Shown here: positions 26,977-35,904 of the stretch, in pieces
Layout of the letters: each line of letters starts with the position of its first letter
How positions within the stretch are numbered: the first letter of the stretch is position 1
Assembly: GCA_900544115.1 (NCBI GenBank)
Contig: UQTW01000011.1
Location: forward strand, 9,545 to 73,544
Reading direction: 5' to 3'
Origin: an uncultured Collinsella sp.
GTDB lineage: Bacteria; Actinomycetota; Coriobacteriia; Coriobacteriales; Coriobacteriaceae
DNA: 64,000 nucleotides
Program-made: the position numbers and the translations under genes
The notes under the pieces: model-generated
The model's database searches: none
What the model was told of the DNA's origin: nothing
The model's input: the letters and a program-made list of their open reading frames with translations, nothing else

Positions 26977-27654
26977 ATGTCGCTGCGCGGTGGAATCGGT
27001 TTGCCCGAGCTGCCCATAAAAGAGGGCAAAGAGTTTCGGCTTGGCATTATGGGCGGCACCTTCGACCCGATTCATTACGGGCACTTGGTGACTGCCGAGC
27101 AGGCGCGCGAGTCGCTCGACTTGGACGCTGTGCTCTTTATGCCGGCCGGCTCTCCTGCCTTTAAACTCGACAAACCGGTGACGCCTGCTGAGGACCGTTA
27201 TGCCATGACGGTTCTCGCCACCGCCGCGAATCCGGCTTTTTTGGCGAGCCGTTTCGAGATCGACCGTCCGGGCGTGACCTATACTGCCGATACGCTTCAT
27301 GCCCTTCGCGACTTTTACCCGCCGCAGGTAAAGCTCTACTTTATTACGGGCGCCGATGCGATTATCGATATTGTGACCTGGCATGATGCCGAACGAATCG
27401 CTGAGCTTGCTACCTTTATTGCGGCGACGCGACCGGGCTTTGATATCGATACGGCGCGTGCTCGAATCAAAGAGTCGGGGCTGCCGTTCGACGTGCGCTA
27501 TATTCAGATTCCGGCGCTGGCGATCAGCTCGACGAACATTCGTAAGCGAGTTGCCCGCGGCATGAGCGTGCGCTATCTTACGAGCGAGTCCGTGCTCGGC
27601 TACATTCGCAAGCGCAGGCTATATGCCGATTTGGGCCAAGAAGATTTTGAGTGA
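26977..27654 (+). CDS. nadD: nicotinate-nucleotide adenylyltransferase
   Basis: Adenylates nicotinate mononucleotide in NAD synthesis. It has 225 aa with nucleotidyltransferase motif GGTFDPIHYGHL near residue 26 and the C-terminal ISSTNIRKRV. About 20 residues precede the usual start, so an internal start is possible, but the ATG at 26977 directly follows obgE. The 3' end overlaps yqeK. Confidence 0.93.
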   Translation: MSLRGGIGLPELPIKEGKEFRLGIMGGTFDPIHYGHLVTAEQARESLDLDAVLFMPAGSPAFKLDKPVTPAEDRYAMTVLATAANPAFLASRFEIDRPGVTYTADTLHALRDFYPPQVKLYFITGADAIIDIVTWHDAERIAELATFIAATRPGFDIDTARARIKESGLPFDVRYIQIPALAISSTNIRKRVARGMSVRYLTSESVLGYIRKRRLYADLGQEDFE

Positions 27655-28274
27655 TGGGGGCTACGTTGTCGGTAGAGGATCAGTTTGAGGGCGATGAGCG
27701 CGCGCTGCTCAAGCGCATTCAAGAGCTGCTCGATGTTCGCATGAAAGATAAGCGCAAGCGCTATGTGCATTCGCTGGGTGTTGCCGAGACCGCACTTCAT
27801 CTGGCCGAGGTCTACGGCGTTGACCGCTTTGATGCGGCTGCCGCCGGCTTAATTCACGACTGGGACAAGGTTCTTTCCGATGACGAGCTCGTGGCCCGCG
27901 CGCTTCACTATGGCATCAAGGTTGCCGGCTCTCCTTCCGCCGCGACGCCGCTTTTGCATGGCCCTGTTGCCGCCTATGAGCTTCCGCAGCTTTTTCCCGA
28001 GCTGTCACCGGCCGTTTTCCAGGCTGTCGACCGTCACACCGTGGGTGCCTGCGACATGACGCCGCTCGATATGGTGGTCTTTGTGGCAGATGCCATCGAG
28101 CCCAACCGTCACGGCGACTATGCCCATGCGCTGCGCAAGATGGTGGGGAAGTCCTCGCTCGACGAGTTGTTCTTCTCCTGTTTTGCGCAGGGTCTGGTCT
28201 ATGTGATCCAGTCCGGGCGCTATCTTTATCCCACGGCTATTACGATTTACAACCATTACGCCCAGCTGCGCTAG
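27654..28274 (+). CDS. yqeK: HD-domain hydrolase, YqeK family (Ap4A hydrolase-like)
   Basis: About 206 aa with an HD metal site: His in HSLGVAETA, the HD pair in LIHDWDK, HGPVAAYEL, DRHTVG and Asp in VFVADAIEPNR. The family hydrolyses diadenosine tetraphosphate symmetrically, and in many genomes it sits between nadD and rsfS as here. Start choice is uncertain: the ATG overlaps the nadD stop (TGATG), while a TTG at 27666 has GGGGG at good spacing. Confidence 0.88.
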   Translation: MGATLSVEDQFEGDERALLKRIQELLDVRMKDKRKRYVHSLGVAETALHLAEVYGVDRFDAAAAGLIHDWDKVLSDDELVARALHYGIKVAGSPSAATPLLHGPVAAYELPQLFPELSPAVFQAVDRHTVGACDMTPLDMVVFVADAIEPNRHGDYAHALRKMVGKSSLDELFFSCFAQGLVYVIQSGRYLYPTAITIYNHYAQLR

Positions 28275-28302
28275 CTCGGGTGTGTCTAGAAAGAGGTATT
28301 CC

Positions 28303-28758
28303 ATGGCCGACGAGACCATGACTGACGAGCAGATTCTTGAAGGTGTGGAGCACAAGAGTTTCGTTGCCACGTCCGACCGCACCGCCGCCTCGCTGTCCGC
28401 GAGCGGTGTCGCCGCCGAGGATGTCGCCCGCGCCGCCGCGCAGGCCGCCTACGACAAGAAGGGCGAGGACGTTCAGGTGCTCGACCTGACCGAGCTTTCC
28501 GACGTGTGCGACTACTTTGTGCTTGCCACCGGTACCAACAACCGCCAGGTCGATTCGATCGTCGACGAGATCGAGGAGAAGGTCGCCGAGGCTTGCGGCG
28601 AGCATCCGTTCTCCATCGAGGGCCGCGAACAGAAGACCTGGATGCTCATGGACTACGGTTCGGTTGTCGTCCACGTCTTCACTCCCGAAGCCCGCGACTT
28701 CTACCGCCTCGAGAAACTCTGGGGAGACGCCCCCCAGCTCCCCCTCAACCTCCTCTAG
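28303..28758 (+). CDS. rsfS: ribosomal silencing factor RsfS
   Basis: Binds L14 on the 50S subunit and blocks subunit joining in poor conditions. It has 151 aa from ATG 28303, which has AGAAAGAGG upstream. The core motifs are DVQVLDLTELSDVCDYFVLATGTNNRQV and EGREQKTWMLMDYGSVVVHVF. An N-terminal extension of about 35 residues is Ala/Asp-rich. Its stop codon directly abuts a 32-bp GGGGC-type repeat and a terminator. Confidence 0.93.
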   Translation: MADETMTDEQILEGVEHKSFVATSDRTAASLSASGVAAEDVARAAAQAAYDKKGEDVQVLDLTELSDVCDYFVLATGTNNRQVDSIVDEIEEKVAEACGEHPFSIEGREQKTWMLMDYGSVVVHVFTPEARDFYRLEKLWGDAPQLPLNLL

Positions 28759-28789
28759 TAGCTCATTTGAGACGGGGCTATTTAGCTAC
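28758..28789 (+). repeat. 32-bp GTAGCT...AGCTAC repeat after rsfS
   Basis: Bounded by GTAGCT and its inverse AGCTAC, with core TTTGAGACGGGGCTATTT. It starts on the last base of the rsfS stop codon. A near-identical pair of copies starts at the stop codon of the PPDK regulator gene (36777). Confidence 0.7.
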
Positions 28790-28801
28790 CTTCTATCGTT
28801 C

Positions 28802-28842
28802 GCCGGGCAGTTGCACCATTCGCAGCTGCCCGGCTATCTTTT
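28802..28842 (+). terminator. intrinsic terminator after rsfS
   Basis: A 13-bp stem (GCCGGGCAG extended by TTGC against GCAG) with a 7-nt loop, then TATCTTTTT. It ends the rplU-to-rsfS unit and lies just before the convergent dinB stop. Confidence 0.85.
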
Positions 28843-28853
28843 TGCCTTAGGGA

Positions 28854-30107
28854 CTAATCGTCGAAGCGGGATTGGCGGCCGAAGGATAGGGCGGTGTCGC
28901 CGAATTTGTCTCGGACGGCGTCGATGGCGACGGAGAGGTCGCGGCGGTCGCTGGATTGGGCTCCGCGGTCATCAATCTCGCAGAACAGGTCGGTTTGGAT
29001 ACCGCCTTGGTGGTCGAAGTCGCTCATGCCGATACCCGCTAGACGCACGTGCATGCCTTCTTGCCAGATATTGTCGAGCAGCTCGAGCGCTACGGCCACA
29101 AAGATATTCTCGTCGTCGGTGGGGTGGGGCAAGCGGCGCTGTGCCGTGCGTCCGCTGCCGTAAGAGTATTTGAGCTTGAGCGTTACGGTTCCGCCTGTCA
29201 GCCCCTGACGGCGCAGGCGGCGCCCAACCGACTCGCCGAGCAGCGCGATCGCCGCCTCGATATCCCCACGCTCAGTCAGATCCTTCGCAAAGGTGCGCTC
29301 ATTGCTCACCGATTTAACTTCACGTTCCTCTTCCAGGCTGGTGACCTCGGATACTTCGAGCCCCAAAGCACGTTGACGCATTCGCTCGCCATTCACGCCA
29401 AAGATTGCAGCCAGGGTGGACTCTGGCGCGCGTGAAAGCTCGCCGAGCGTATAGATGCGCATGCGACGCAGTCGCTCCTCGGCTGAACGCCCGATTCCGC
29501 TCATGGCAGATACCGGCAGCGCGGCCAAAAAGCGCTGTTCCGTACCGGGGCGCACAATGGTCAGACCAAACGGCTTGTCCCGCTCGCTTGCGATTTTGGC
29601 CACGGTCTTGTTGCACCCAACGCCGATGGAGCACGTCACCCCCAGTGCCGCAACGCGGTCGCTAATACGCCGCGCAACCAGCAGCGGGTCTTCGGGCGCA
29701 AAGCGGCCCGGCGTGATATCGATAAAAGCTTCGTCAATGGATACGCGCTCCACGCGCGGGGTCTCATCGGCAAGAATCGCCATGACCTGCGCGCTGACCT
29801 CATGGTAGCGATCAAAGTGTCCGTGCGTCCAAATGGCCTGCGGGCAGAGGCGCTGTGCCTCGGCCGAGGGCATGGCGGAATGCACGCCAAAGCGACGTGC
29901 CTCGTACGAACACGTGGACACAACGCCGCGGGAATCGGCATCACCACCCACGATGAGCGGCTTGCCGCGCCATTCGGGATGATCGAGCATCTCCACGCTC
30001 GCAAAAAATGCATCGAGGTCCATCAGGCCCACCGCCGGACCCGTCCAGGGCGGCGGCGTAACGCCTGCAGCATCCTCATAACCGTATGTATGTTCGCGTC
30101 TTTCCAT
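28854..30107 (-). CDS. dinB: DNA polymerase IV (Y-family)
   Basis: Error-prone translesion polymerase. It has 417 aa, with catalytic carboxylates in LMDLDAFFASVE and SIDEAFIDIT, the thumb helix-hairpin-helix (AMSGIGRSAEERLRRM), and the little-finger domain (KSVSNERTFAKDL). About 28 extra residues precede the usual N-terminus. It is a single-gene unit, convergent with rsfS. No convincing LexA box was found upstream. Confidence 0.93.
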   Translation of the reverse strand: MERREHTYGYEDAAGVTPPPWTGPAVGLMDLDAFFASVEMLDHPEWRGKPLIVGGDADSRGVVSTCSYEARRFGVHSAMPSAEAQRLCPQAIWTHGHFDRYHEVSAQVMAILADETPRVERVSIDEAFIDITPGRFAPEDPLLVARRISDRVAALGVTCSIGVGCNKTVAKIASERDKPFGLTIVRPGTEQRFLAALPVSAMSGIGRSAEERLRRMRIYTLGELSRAPESTLAAIFGVNGERMRQRALGLEVSEVTSLEEEREVKSVSNERTFAKDLTERGDIEAAIALLGESVGRRLRRQGLTGGTVTLKLKYSYGSGRTAQRRLPHPTDDENIFVAVALELLDNIWQEGMHVRLAGIGMSDFDHQGGIQTDLFCEIDDRGAQSSDRRDLSVAIDAVRDKFGDTALSFGRQSRFDD

Positions 30108-30223
30108 GTCATGAGTATACCGCGCAGCTCATGTGGGGTGCGTGTATGTGCTTGCAAATCGCGAATTCTTGTCTAAGATATGGATTTGCCCTCGACTACA
30201 CCGAAGAAGTTGGTCTCACGGAC

Positions 30224-30252
30224 TTCACCTGCCCGCGTCGATGGCGTATTAT
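30224..30252 (+). promoter_or_regulatory. promoter of rpsP operon
   Basis: TTCACC, a 17-nt spacer and TATTAT, placing the start about 50 nt before rpsP. A second candidate (TTGCAA, 16 nt, TAAGAT at 30152-30179) lies upstream. Confidence 0.55.
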
Positions 30253-30308
30253 GTTCAACTGTTTGTTTGTAGTTGCAGCCTAAAGCTGCTTGGTTGGAGG
30301 AGTTTCCT

Positions 30309-30650
30309 TTGGCAGTCAAGATTCGCCTTGCTCGTCACGGCGCTAAGAAGCGTCCGTACTACCGTGTCGTCGTCGCCGATTCCCGCGCCCCGCGTGACGG
30401 TCGTATCATCGAGGAGGTTGGCCGCTACAACCCGATGACCGCCCCCAAGACCATCAACCTCGACCTCGAGAAGATCGCCGACTGGCAGTCCAAGGGCGCT
30501 CAGCTCACCGACGCCGTCGCCGCTCTGGTCAAGGCCGCCAACGAGGGCGAGAAGACCGAGACCGTCGTCAAGAAGTCCAAGAAGCAGCTCGTCAAAGAGG
30601 CCGAGGCCGCTAAGGCTGCCGCTGAGGCCGCTGAGGGCGCCGAGGAGTAA
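30309..30650 (+). CDS. rpsP: 30S ribosomal protein S16
   Basis: Small-subunit assembly protein. It has 113 aa from the TTG at 30309 (MAVKIRLARHGAKKRPYYRVV), which has GGAGGAG 6 nt upstream. The S16 core ends near residue 85 and is followed by a Lys/Ala/Glu-rich tail common in actinobacterial S16. First gene of rpsP-khpA-rimM-trmD-lepB. Confidence 0.96.
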   Translation: MAVKIRLARHGAKKRPYYRVVVADSRAPRDGRIIEEVGRYNPMTAPKTINLDLEKIADWQSKGAQLTDAVAALVKAANEGEKTETVVKKSKKQLVKEAEAAKAAAEAAEGAEE

Positions 30651-30653
30651 ATC

Positions 30654-30938
30654 GTGCCTGAGGTTGACGCTGCACAGCTCGAGGGTGAGGCAATGCTCTC
30701 AGATCGCATCGCCGATCTCGTCGAATATCTCGTTGTTCAGATCGTCGACGACCCGGATTCCGTGAGCCTTGAGGTCATCGATGGTGACGACGCCTCTACG
30801 ATTGAGGTTTCGGTCGCCGAGGATGACGTCGCTAAGGTCATCGGCCGTCGTGGCCGTACCATCAAGGCCATTCGCACGCTCGCCCGTGCGCTGGCCGCTC
30901 GCCTCGACACTGCTGTCGAGGTAGAGGTTCTGGGCTAG
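30654..30938 (+). CDS. khpA: KH-domain RNA-binding protein KhpA
   Basis: A 94-aa single KH-domain protein with the GxxG loop in VIGRRGRTIKAIRTL. The family binds RNA and, with KhpB, affects cell size and envelope in Gram-positives. The GTG start has GAGGAG at the end of rpsP as its ribosome site, so it is coupled to rpsP. It sits between rpsP and rimM, as in many Gram-positives. Confidence 0.92.
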   Translation: MPEVDAAQLEGEAMLSDRIADLVEYLVVQIVDDPDSVSLEVIDGDDASTIEVSVAEDDVAKVIGRRGRTIKAIRTLARALAARLDTAVEVEVLG

Positions 30939-30942
30939 GACC

Positions 30943-31464
30943 TTGAGGTCCCAGTACAAAAACATCGCCCGTGTGGTCAAGCCGCACGGAAGGAAGGGGG
31001 AGGTCCTCGCGCAGCCGCTGCGGGGGCTTCCTTCTGTATTAGAGCCGGGTATGCGCGTCGCCCTGACGCCGCCGGCGCTCAAGCGCGACCGCTTTTGCAC
31101 GGTTGTGTCCGTCACCGATACGGGCGATGGCGATCTGGTCTCATTTGAGGGCATTGACGACTTGACGGCCGCCGAGGGCATCACGGGATGCTATGTGCTG
31201 GCAAATCGTGACGATTTTGAGCTCGATTCACTCGACGCCGCCTATACCGACCTGATGGGTCGCGAGGTGGTTGACGAGCGCTTCGGTTCGCTCGGCACGA
31301 TTGTCGAGATCATGTCGACGCCCGCTAACGATGTTTGGGATGTCGAGGGCGATCGGTACGGCGAGGTACTGATTCCCGTGATCGAGCAGGTTGTGCTCGA
31401 TCTTCCCGACACAGGAACAATTTCCGTCCACGTTATGGACGGCCTGATCGATATGGACAAGTAG
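30943..31464 (+). CDS. rimM: ribosome maturation factor RimM
   Basis: Assists maturation of the 30S head around S19. It has 173 aa, with an N-terminal beta-barrel (VVKPHGRKGEVLAQPL) and a C-terminal PRC-barrel (DLMGREVV, PANDVWDVEG, LIPVIEQVV). The TTG start sits four nt after khpA with AGGA just upstream. Confidence 0.93.
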   Translation: MRSQYKNIARVVKPHGRKGEVLAQPLRGLPSVLEPGMRVALTPPALKRDRFCTVVSVTDTGDGDLVSFEGIDDLTAAEGITGCYVLANRDDFELDSLDAAYTDLMGREVVDERFGSLGTIVEIMSTPANDVWDVEGDRYGEVLIPVIEQVVLDLPDTGTISVHVMDGLIDMDK

Positions 31465-31474
31465 GGAGGACAAC

Positions 31475-32233
31475 ATGCTGATTGAGACCCTTTCGGTCTT
31501 TCCCGAGATGTTTGAGCCCGTCATGTCCACATCGATTTTGGGCCGCGCCCGCAAGGCCGGCCTTTTTGATTTTAAGGCGTATAACCTGCGCGACTGGACG
31601 CACGACCGCCATCGTACCGTCGATGACGAGCCGTACGGCGGCGGGCAGGGCATGCTCATGAAGGTCGAGCCTATCGCCGAGGCCATCGAGGCCATTAGCG
31701 CGGAGGGCCCCAAGCCGACGGTGGTGTTCTTCACCCCGTGCGGCGAGCCTTTTACGCAGCATGTGGCCGAGCGCCTGCTCAAAAGCGAGCGCTTGCTGTT
31801 TGTGTGCAGCCGTTACGAGGGTGTCGACGAGCGTGCCTATGCGTATGCCGACGAGCGCCTGTCGATCGGCGATTACGTGCTCACGGGCGGCGAGCTTCCC
31901 GCTATGGTCGTTGCCGATGCTGTCGTACGCCTGATTCCCGGCGCCCTTGGTGACGAGATGAGCAACGTCGACGAGTCGTTCTCGACCGCCGAGGACGGAG
32001 GCCTGCTCGAGTATGCGCAGTACACTCGCCCTGCTGAATTCAACGGCGAGGGCGTGCCGCCGGTGCTCGTGAGCGGTGACCATGCCAAGGTCGATGCCTG
32101 GCGCCGTAAGAATGCCATCGAGCGCACCTGCCGCTGGCGTCCCGACCTGATCGAGACGGCACGGCTTACGCCCCAGGAGCGCGCATACGCGCAGGAGATT
32201 CTGGACGCTTCGTATTCGCAGAGCGAGGAGTGA
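31475..32233 (+). CDS. trmD: tRNA (guanine37-N1)-methyltransferase
   Basis: Methylates G37 next to the anticodon to prevent frameshifting. It has 252 aa with SPOUT trefoil-knot motifs DEPYGGGQGMLMK, VCSRYEGVDER and SIGDYVLTGGELPAMV. AGGGAGG precedes the ATG. Its stop is within the lepB ribosome site. Confidence 0.96.
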   Translation: MLIETLSVFPEMFEPVMSTSILGRARKAGLFDFKAYNLRDWTHDRHRTVDDEPYGGGQGMLMKVEPIAEAIEAISAEGPKPTVVFFTPCGEPFTQHVAERLLKSERLLFVCSRYEGVDERAYAYADERLSIGDYVLTGGELPAMVVADAVVRLIPGALGDEMSNVDESFSTAEDGGLLEYAQYTRPAEFNGEGVPPVLVSGDHAKVDAWRRKNAIERTCRWRPDLIETARLTPQERAYAQEILDASYSQSEE

Positions 32234-32235
32234 GA

Positions 32236-32799
32236 ATGGTTCCATCGCAGCATTCCGCGTTGAGGGGCGCTTTTGAGTGGGTCGCGGTCATCGCGATCGC
32301 GCTCGTGGCCACCTTCCTGATCCGCACCTTTGTGGTCGAGCCCTTTGTGGTACCCACCGGCTCCATGGAGGACACGATCGAGATTGGCGACCAGATCCTG
32401 GCACAAAAGGTGAGCCTCGAGCTCGGTCAGCCCGTCAAACAGGGCGATATCGTGGTGTTCCACAACCCCGATGCCACTTCCGAGCATGATGTTCTTGTCA
32501 AGCGTGTTATTGCCACGGCCGGCCAGACGGTCGACCTGCAGGACGGCAAGGTCGTCGTCGACGGCCAGGCGCTCGATGAGGACTATACGACCGGCATGAG
32601 TTGGCCGCTTTCGGTCCAAGCGCCTGGCGCCCAGGTGAGTTATCCCTACACCGTTCCCGACGGGTGCGTGTGGGTGATGGGCGACAACCGCGAAAACTCA
32701 GCCGACTCACGCTACTTTGGTCCCGTTGATCGCTCTGATTTGATCGCCGTGGCGCTCGTGCGTTACTGGCCGCTTAACCGTCTGGGCGCTATCGACTAA
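32236..32799 (+). CDS. lepB: signal peptidase I
   Basis: Cleaves signal peptides from exported proteins on the outer face of the membrane. It has 187 aa: one transmembrane helix at about 13-33, catalytic Ser43 in PTGSMEDT, general base Lys89 in DVLVKRVIATAG, and the MGDNRENSADSRYFG block. The ATG at 32236 has GAGGAG (from the trmD end) at good spacing. It would process the MreC-region exported proteins and the surface protein at 61 kb. Confidence 0.94.
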   Translation: MVPSQHSALRGAFEWVAVIAIALVATFLIRTFVVEPFVVPTGSMEDTIEIGDQILAQKVSLELGQPVKQGDIVVFHNPDATSEHDVLVKRVIATAGQTVDLQDGKVVVDGQALDEDYTTGMSWPLSVQAPGAQVSYPYTVPDGCVWVMGDNRENSADSRYFGPVDRSDLIAVALVRYWPLNRLGAID

Positions 32800-32858
32800 A
32801 AACCGCTATAGTACAGTACCTAACCGTGTAATCGTTTCGACGAGGGGATATTAGAGGC

Positions 32859-33770
32859 ATGAACGCTTCATCGCTTTCCTTCCAAGACATCATCCTGCGC
32901 CTCCAGCAGTACTGGGGCGAGCAGGGCTGCGTTATTATGCAGCCCTATGACTCCGAGGTCGGTGCCGGTACCTTCCACACCGCGACCACGCTGCGCTCGC
33001 TCGGTCCCGCCGAGTGGCGCACCTGCTATGCGCAGCCCTGCCGCCGTCCCGCCGACGGCCGCTACGGCGAGAACCCCAACCGCATGCAGCACTACTATCA
33101 GTTCCAGGTGCTCATCAAGCCCTCGCCGGTCAACGCCCAGGAGCTCTACCTGGGGTCTCTTGCCGCCATTGGCCTGGACCCCAACGACCATGACGTCCGC
33201 TTTGTCGAGGACGACTGGGAGAGCCCGACGCTCGGCGCCTGGGGCCTTGGCTGGGAGGTCTGGCTCAACGGCATGGAGGTTACGCAGTTCACGTACTTCC
33301 AGCAGGTGGGCGGTATCGAGGTCGACCCCGTGCCCGTCGAGATCACCTATGGCCTGGAGCGTATCGCCATGTACGCTCAGGGCGTCAACTCGGTCTACGA
33401 TCTGGTGTGGAGCTATCTGCCCGACGGCACGCCCATGACCTACGGCGACGTGTTCCTCGAGAACGAGCGCGAGTTCAGTGCCTATAACTTTGAGGTCGCC
33501 AACGTCGAGATGATGCGTCAGAAGTTTGACGACTACGAGGCCGAGTGCCATTCCTGCCTGGAGCGCAAGCTGCCGTTGCCGGCGTACGACTGTGTCATGA
33601 AGTGCAGCCACGCCTTCAACCTGCTCGATGCCCGCGGCGCCCTGTCCGCGGTCGAGCGTGCCAACTACATCCTGCGCGTCCGCGCCGTCGCCAAGGCGTG
33701 CTGCGAGGCCTACATGGCCGAGGTCGCCGGAGTCAACGAGAATGCCGACCAGGAAGGCGAGGTGGCGTAA
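32859..33770 (+). CDS. glyQ: glycine-tRNA ligase alpha subunit
   Basis: Catalytic subunit of the tetrameric bacterial glycyl-tRNA synthetase. It has 303 aa with class II motifs: MQPYDSEVGAGTFH, AYAQPCRRP-type block (CYAQPCRRPADGRYGENPNR) and EVWLNGMEVTQFTYFQQ. GAGGGG precedes the ATG. glyS follows after 3 nt, as the subunits must be made together. Confidence 0.97.
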   Translation: MNASSLSFQDIILRLQQYWGEQGCVIMQPYDSEVGAGTFHTATTLRSLGPAEWRTCYAQPCRRPADGRYGENPNRMQHYYQFQVLIKPSPVNAQELYLGSLAAIGLDPNDHDVRFVEDDWESPTLGAWGLGWEVWLNGMEVTQFTYFQQVGGIEVDPVPVEITYGLERIAMYAQGVNSVYDLVWSYLPDGTPMTYGDVFLENEREFSAYNFEVANVEMMRQKFDDYEAECHSCLERKLPLPAYDCVMKCSHAFNLLDARGALSAVERANYILRVRAVAKACCEAYMAEVAGVNENADQEGEVA

Positions 33771-33773
33771 GCC

Positions 33774-35870
33774 ATGGCAGACGCTAAGGATTTCCTGTTT
33801 GAGATCGGTACGGAGGAAATGCCCTCTGCACCGCTGAACAATGCCGTCAAGCAGCTTGGTACCATGATCGCCAAGGGTCTCGACGAGGCCGGTCTGGCCC
33901 ACGGCGAGGTCCGCGTGATCTCGAGCCCGCGTCGCCTGGCTGCGCTCGTTGCCGACGTTGCCACCGCGACCGATGAGGTTCACGAGGTCAAGCGTGGCCC
34001 CGCGGCAAACATCGCCTTCGACGCTGACGGTAACGCCACCAAGGCCGCCCAGGGCTTCGCCCGCAAGTGCGGTGTGGCTGCCGAGGACCTGGTCCGTCGT
34101 GAGGATACCGACGGTCGCGAGTATGTCTTTGCCGAGAAGAACATTCCCTCCGCACCGGCAACCCCGATCCTGACGGCCCTGTGCGAGAAGACCATTGCCG
34201 GCCTGCAGTGGCCCAACTACCGCTCCCAGCGCTGGGGCCACGAGCACGCGACGTTCGTGCGTCCGGTCCGCTGGATTTGCTGCCTTCTGGGCGAGGATGT
34301 TGTGCCTGTGTCGTTTGCCGACGTGACGAGCGGCAATACCACGCGCGGCCATCGCGTGCTCGGCCCCGGTGACCACGTTGTCGCCAGCCCCGCCGCCTAC
34401 GAGCAGGTACTCGAGGACGCCGGCGTGCTTTCTGCCGAGCGCCGCCGCGAGGCCATCCTTGCCGGTATCTCCGAGGTCGAGGCCGCTCGCCCCGGCTGCC
34501 ATGTCGATACGCCCAAGAAGGTCTTTGAGGAGGTCATTAACCTCTGCGAGTGGCCGACGGTGCTCGTCGGTACTTTCGACGAGGAGTTCCTCAAGGTCCC
34601 GCACGAGATTATCTGCGAGTCCATGCTCACCAACCAGCGCTACTTCCCGATCTATGACGGCGAGGGCAAGCTGACGCGTGAGTTCGTGGTCGTCTCCAAC
34701 AGCAAGCCCGAGAACGCCGAGCGCGTGATCGACGGCAACGAGCGCGTCGTGCGCGCCCGTCTGGACGACGCTAAGTTCTTCTACGAGGAGGACCTGAAGA
34801 TCTCCCTCGACGAGTTCCGTGAGCGTCTGTCCAAGGTTGCCTTCCAGGAGAAGCTCGGTAGCGTGCTCGCCAAGTCCGAGCGCATCGAGCAGCTCGCGCT
34901 CGCTATCGCCCGCGAGGCTCACCTGGGCGCCCATCTTGCCGCCGACGCTGCTCGTGCCGCACACCTGTGCAAGGCAGACCTGGTGTCCAACGCCGTCGTC
35001 GAGTTCACGAGCCAACAGGGCGTGATGGGCGGTTATTACGCGACCGCGATGGGGGAGAACGACGAGGTTGCCCACGCCATTCGCGATCATTATCGTCCCC
35101 GCTTTGCCGGCGACGAGCTGCCCGAGGGCACCGCTGGCTGCATTGTGGCCTGCGCCGACAAGCTCGATACCATCGCCGGTATCTTTGCCATCGGCGAGCC
35201 CCCGACTGGCTCCTCCGATCCCTACGCGCTGCGTCGTGCCGCTATCGGTATCATCAACATCCTGCGCGACCGTCTGCCGATCGATCCTACGTCGCTCATC
35301 GACTTTGCGCTCGAGCTCTATAGCGAGCAGGGCATTGAGTTCGACGCCGCCGAGGTCGCGCAGCAGGTTCGTGACTTCTTCCATGGCCGCCTGGTGAGCA
35401 TGGCCCGCGACGAAAAGATCCCGGCCGATACCGTTGCCGCCGTCTCCGCGGTGCACATTATCGCCCCGTCCGTCTTCTTCGCCCGCTGCGCCGCCCTCGA
35501 CGAGGCCCGCAAAAACGACGCTGAGACGTTCGACAACCTGGCTACCGCCTATGCCCGTGCCGCGCATATCTCGAAGCCCGAGCTGGGTGCGGAGTACGAC
35601 CGCGCCCTGATGGGCGAGGCCGAACTCGCGCTCGCCGACGCCTCCGAGGCTGCTCAGACCGCTGTCGATGCCGCCCTTGCTGCCGAGGACTACCCGGCCG
35701 CATTTGCTGCCCTCGCCGCCCTGCGTGCCCCCATCGACCGCTTCTTCGACGAGGTCATGGTCATGGACAAGGACGAGCAGCTTCGCGATAATCGCCTTAA
35801 GCTGCTCAACCGCTTCGAGGCCGTTTTCTCCGGCATCGCCAACATCGGTGAGCTTGCCCGCAAAAAGTAA
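33774..35870 (+). CDS. glyS: glycine-tRNA ligase beta subunit
   Basis: Binds tRNA-Gly through its large helical and anticodon-binding regions. It has 698 aa, the usual length. Family blocks include FEIGTEEMPSAPL at the N-terminus, RSQRWGHEHATFVRPVRW, VPHEIICESMLTNQRYFP and SSDPYALRRAAIGI. GAGG lies upstream in the glyQ end. The C-terminal 100 residues form the DALR-like anticodon region. Confidence 0.97.
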   Translation: MADAKDFLFEIGTEEMPSAPLNNAVKQLGTMIAKGLDEAGLAHGEVRVISSPRRLAALVADVATATDEVHEVKRGPAANIAFDADGNATKAAQGFARKCGVAAEDLVRREDTDGREYVFAEKNIPSAPATPILTALCEKTIAGLQWPNYRSQRWGHEHATFVRPVRWICCLLGEDVVPVSFADVTSGNTTRGHRVLGPGDHVVASPAAYEQVLEDAGVLSAERRREAILAGISEVEAARPGCHVDTPKKVFEEVINLCEWPTVLVGTFDEEFLKVPHEIICESMLTNQRYFPIYDGEGKLTREFVVVSNSKPENAERVIDGNERVVRARLDDAKFFYEEDLKISLDEFRERLSKVAFQEKLGSVLAKSERIEQLALAIAREAHLGAHLAADAARAAHLCKADLVSNAVVEFTSQQGVMGGYYATAMGENDEVAHAIRDHYRPRFAGDELPEGTAGCIVACADKLDTIAGIFAIGEPPTGSSDPYALRRAAIGIINILRDRLPIDPTSLIDFALELYSEQGIEFDAAEVAQQVRDFFHGRLVSMARDEKIPADTVAAVSAVHIIAPSVFFARCAALDEARKNDAETFDNLATAYARAAHISKPELGAEYDRALMGEAELALADASEAAQTAVDAALAAEDYPAAFAALAALRAPIDRFFDEVMVMDKDEQLRDNRLKLLNRFEAVFSGIANIGELARKK

Positions 35871-35904
35871 GCCAGCCTGCGCATAAGCGCAAAAGGAGCC
35901 CCGC

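Noticed and set aside
30085..30110. LexA-like half site (CGAACATA) at the dinB start
   Set aside because: The second half does not match (CATACGG rather than GTTCG) and it lies within coding sequence.
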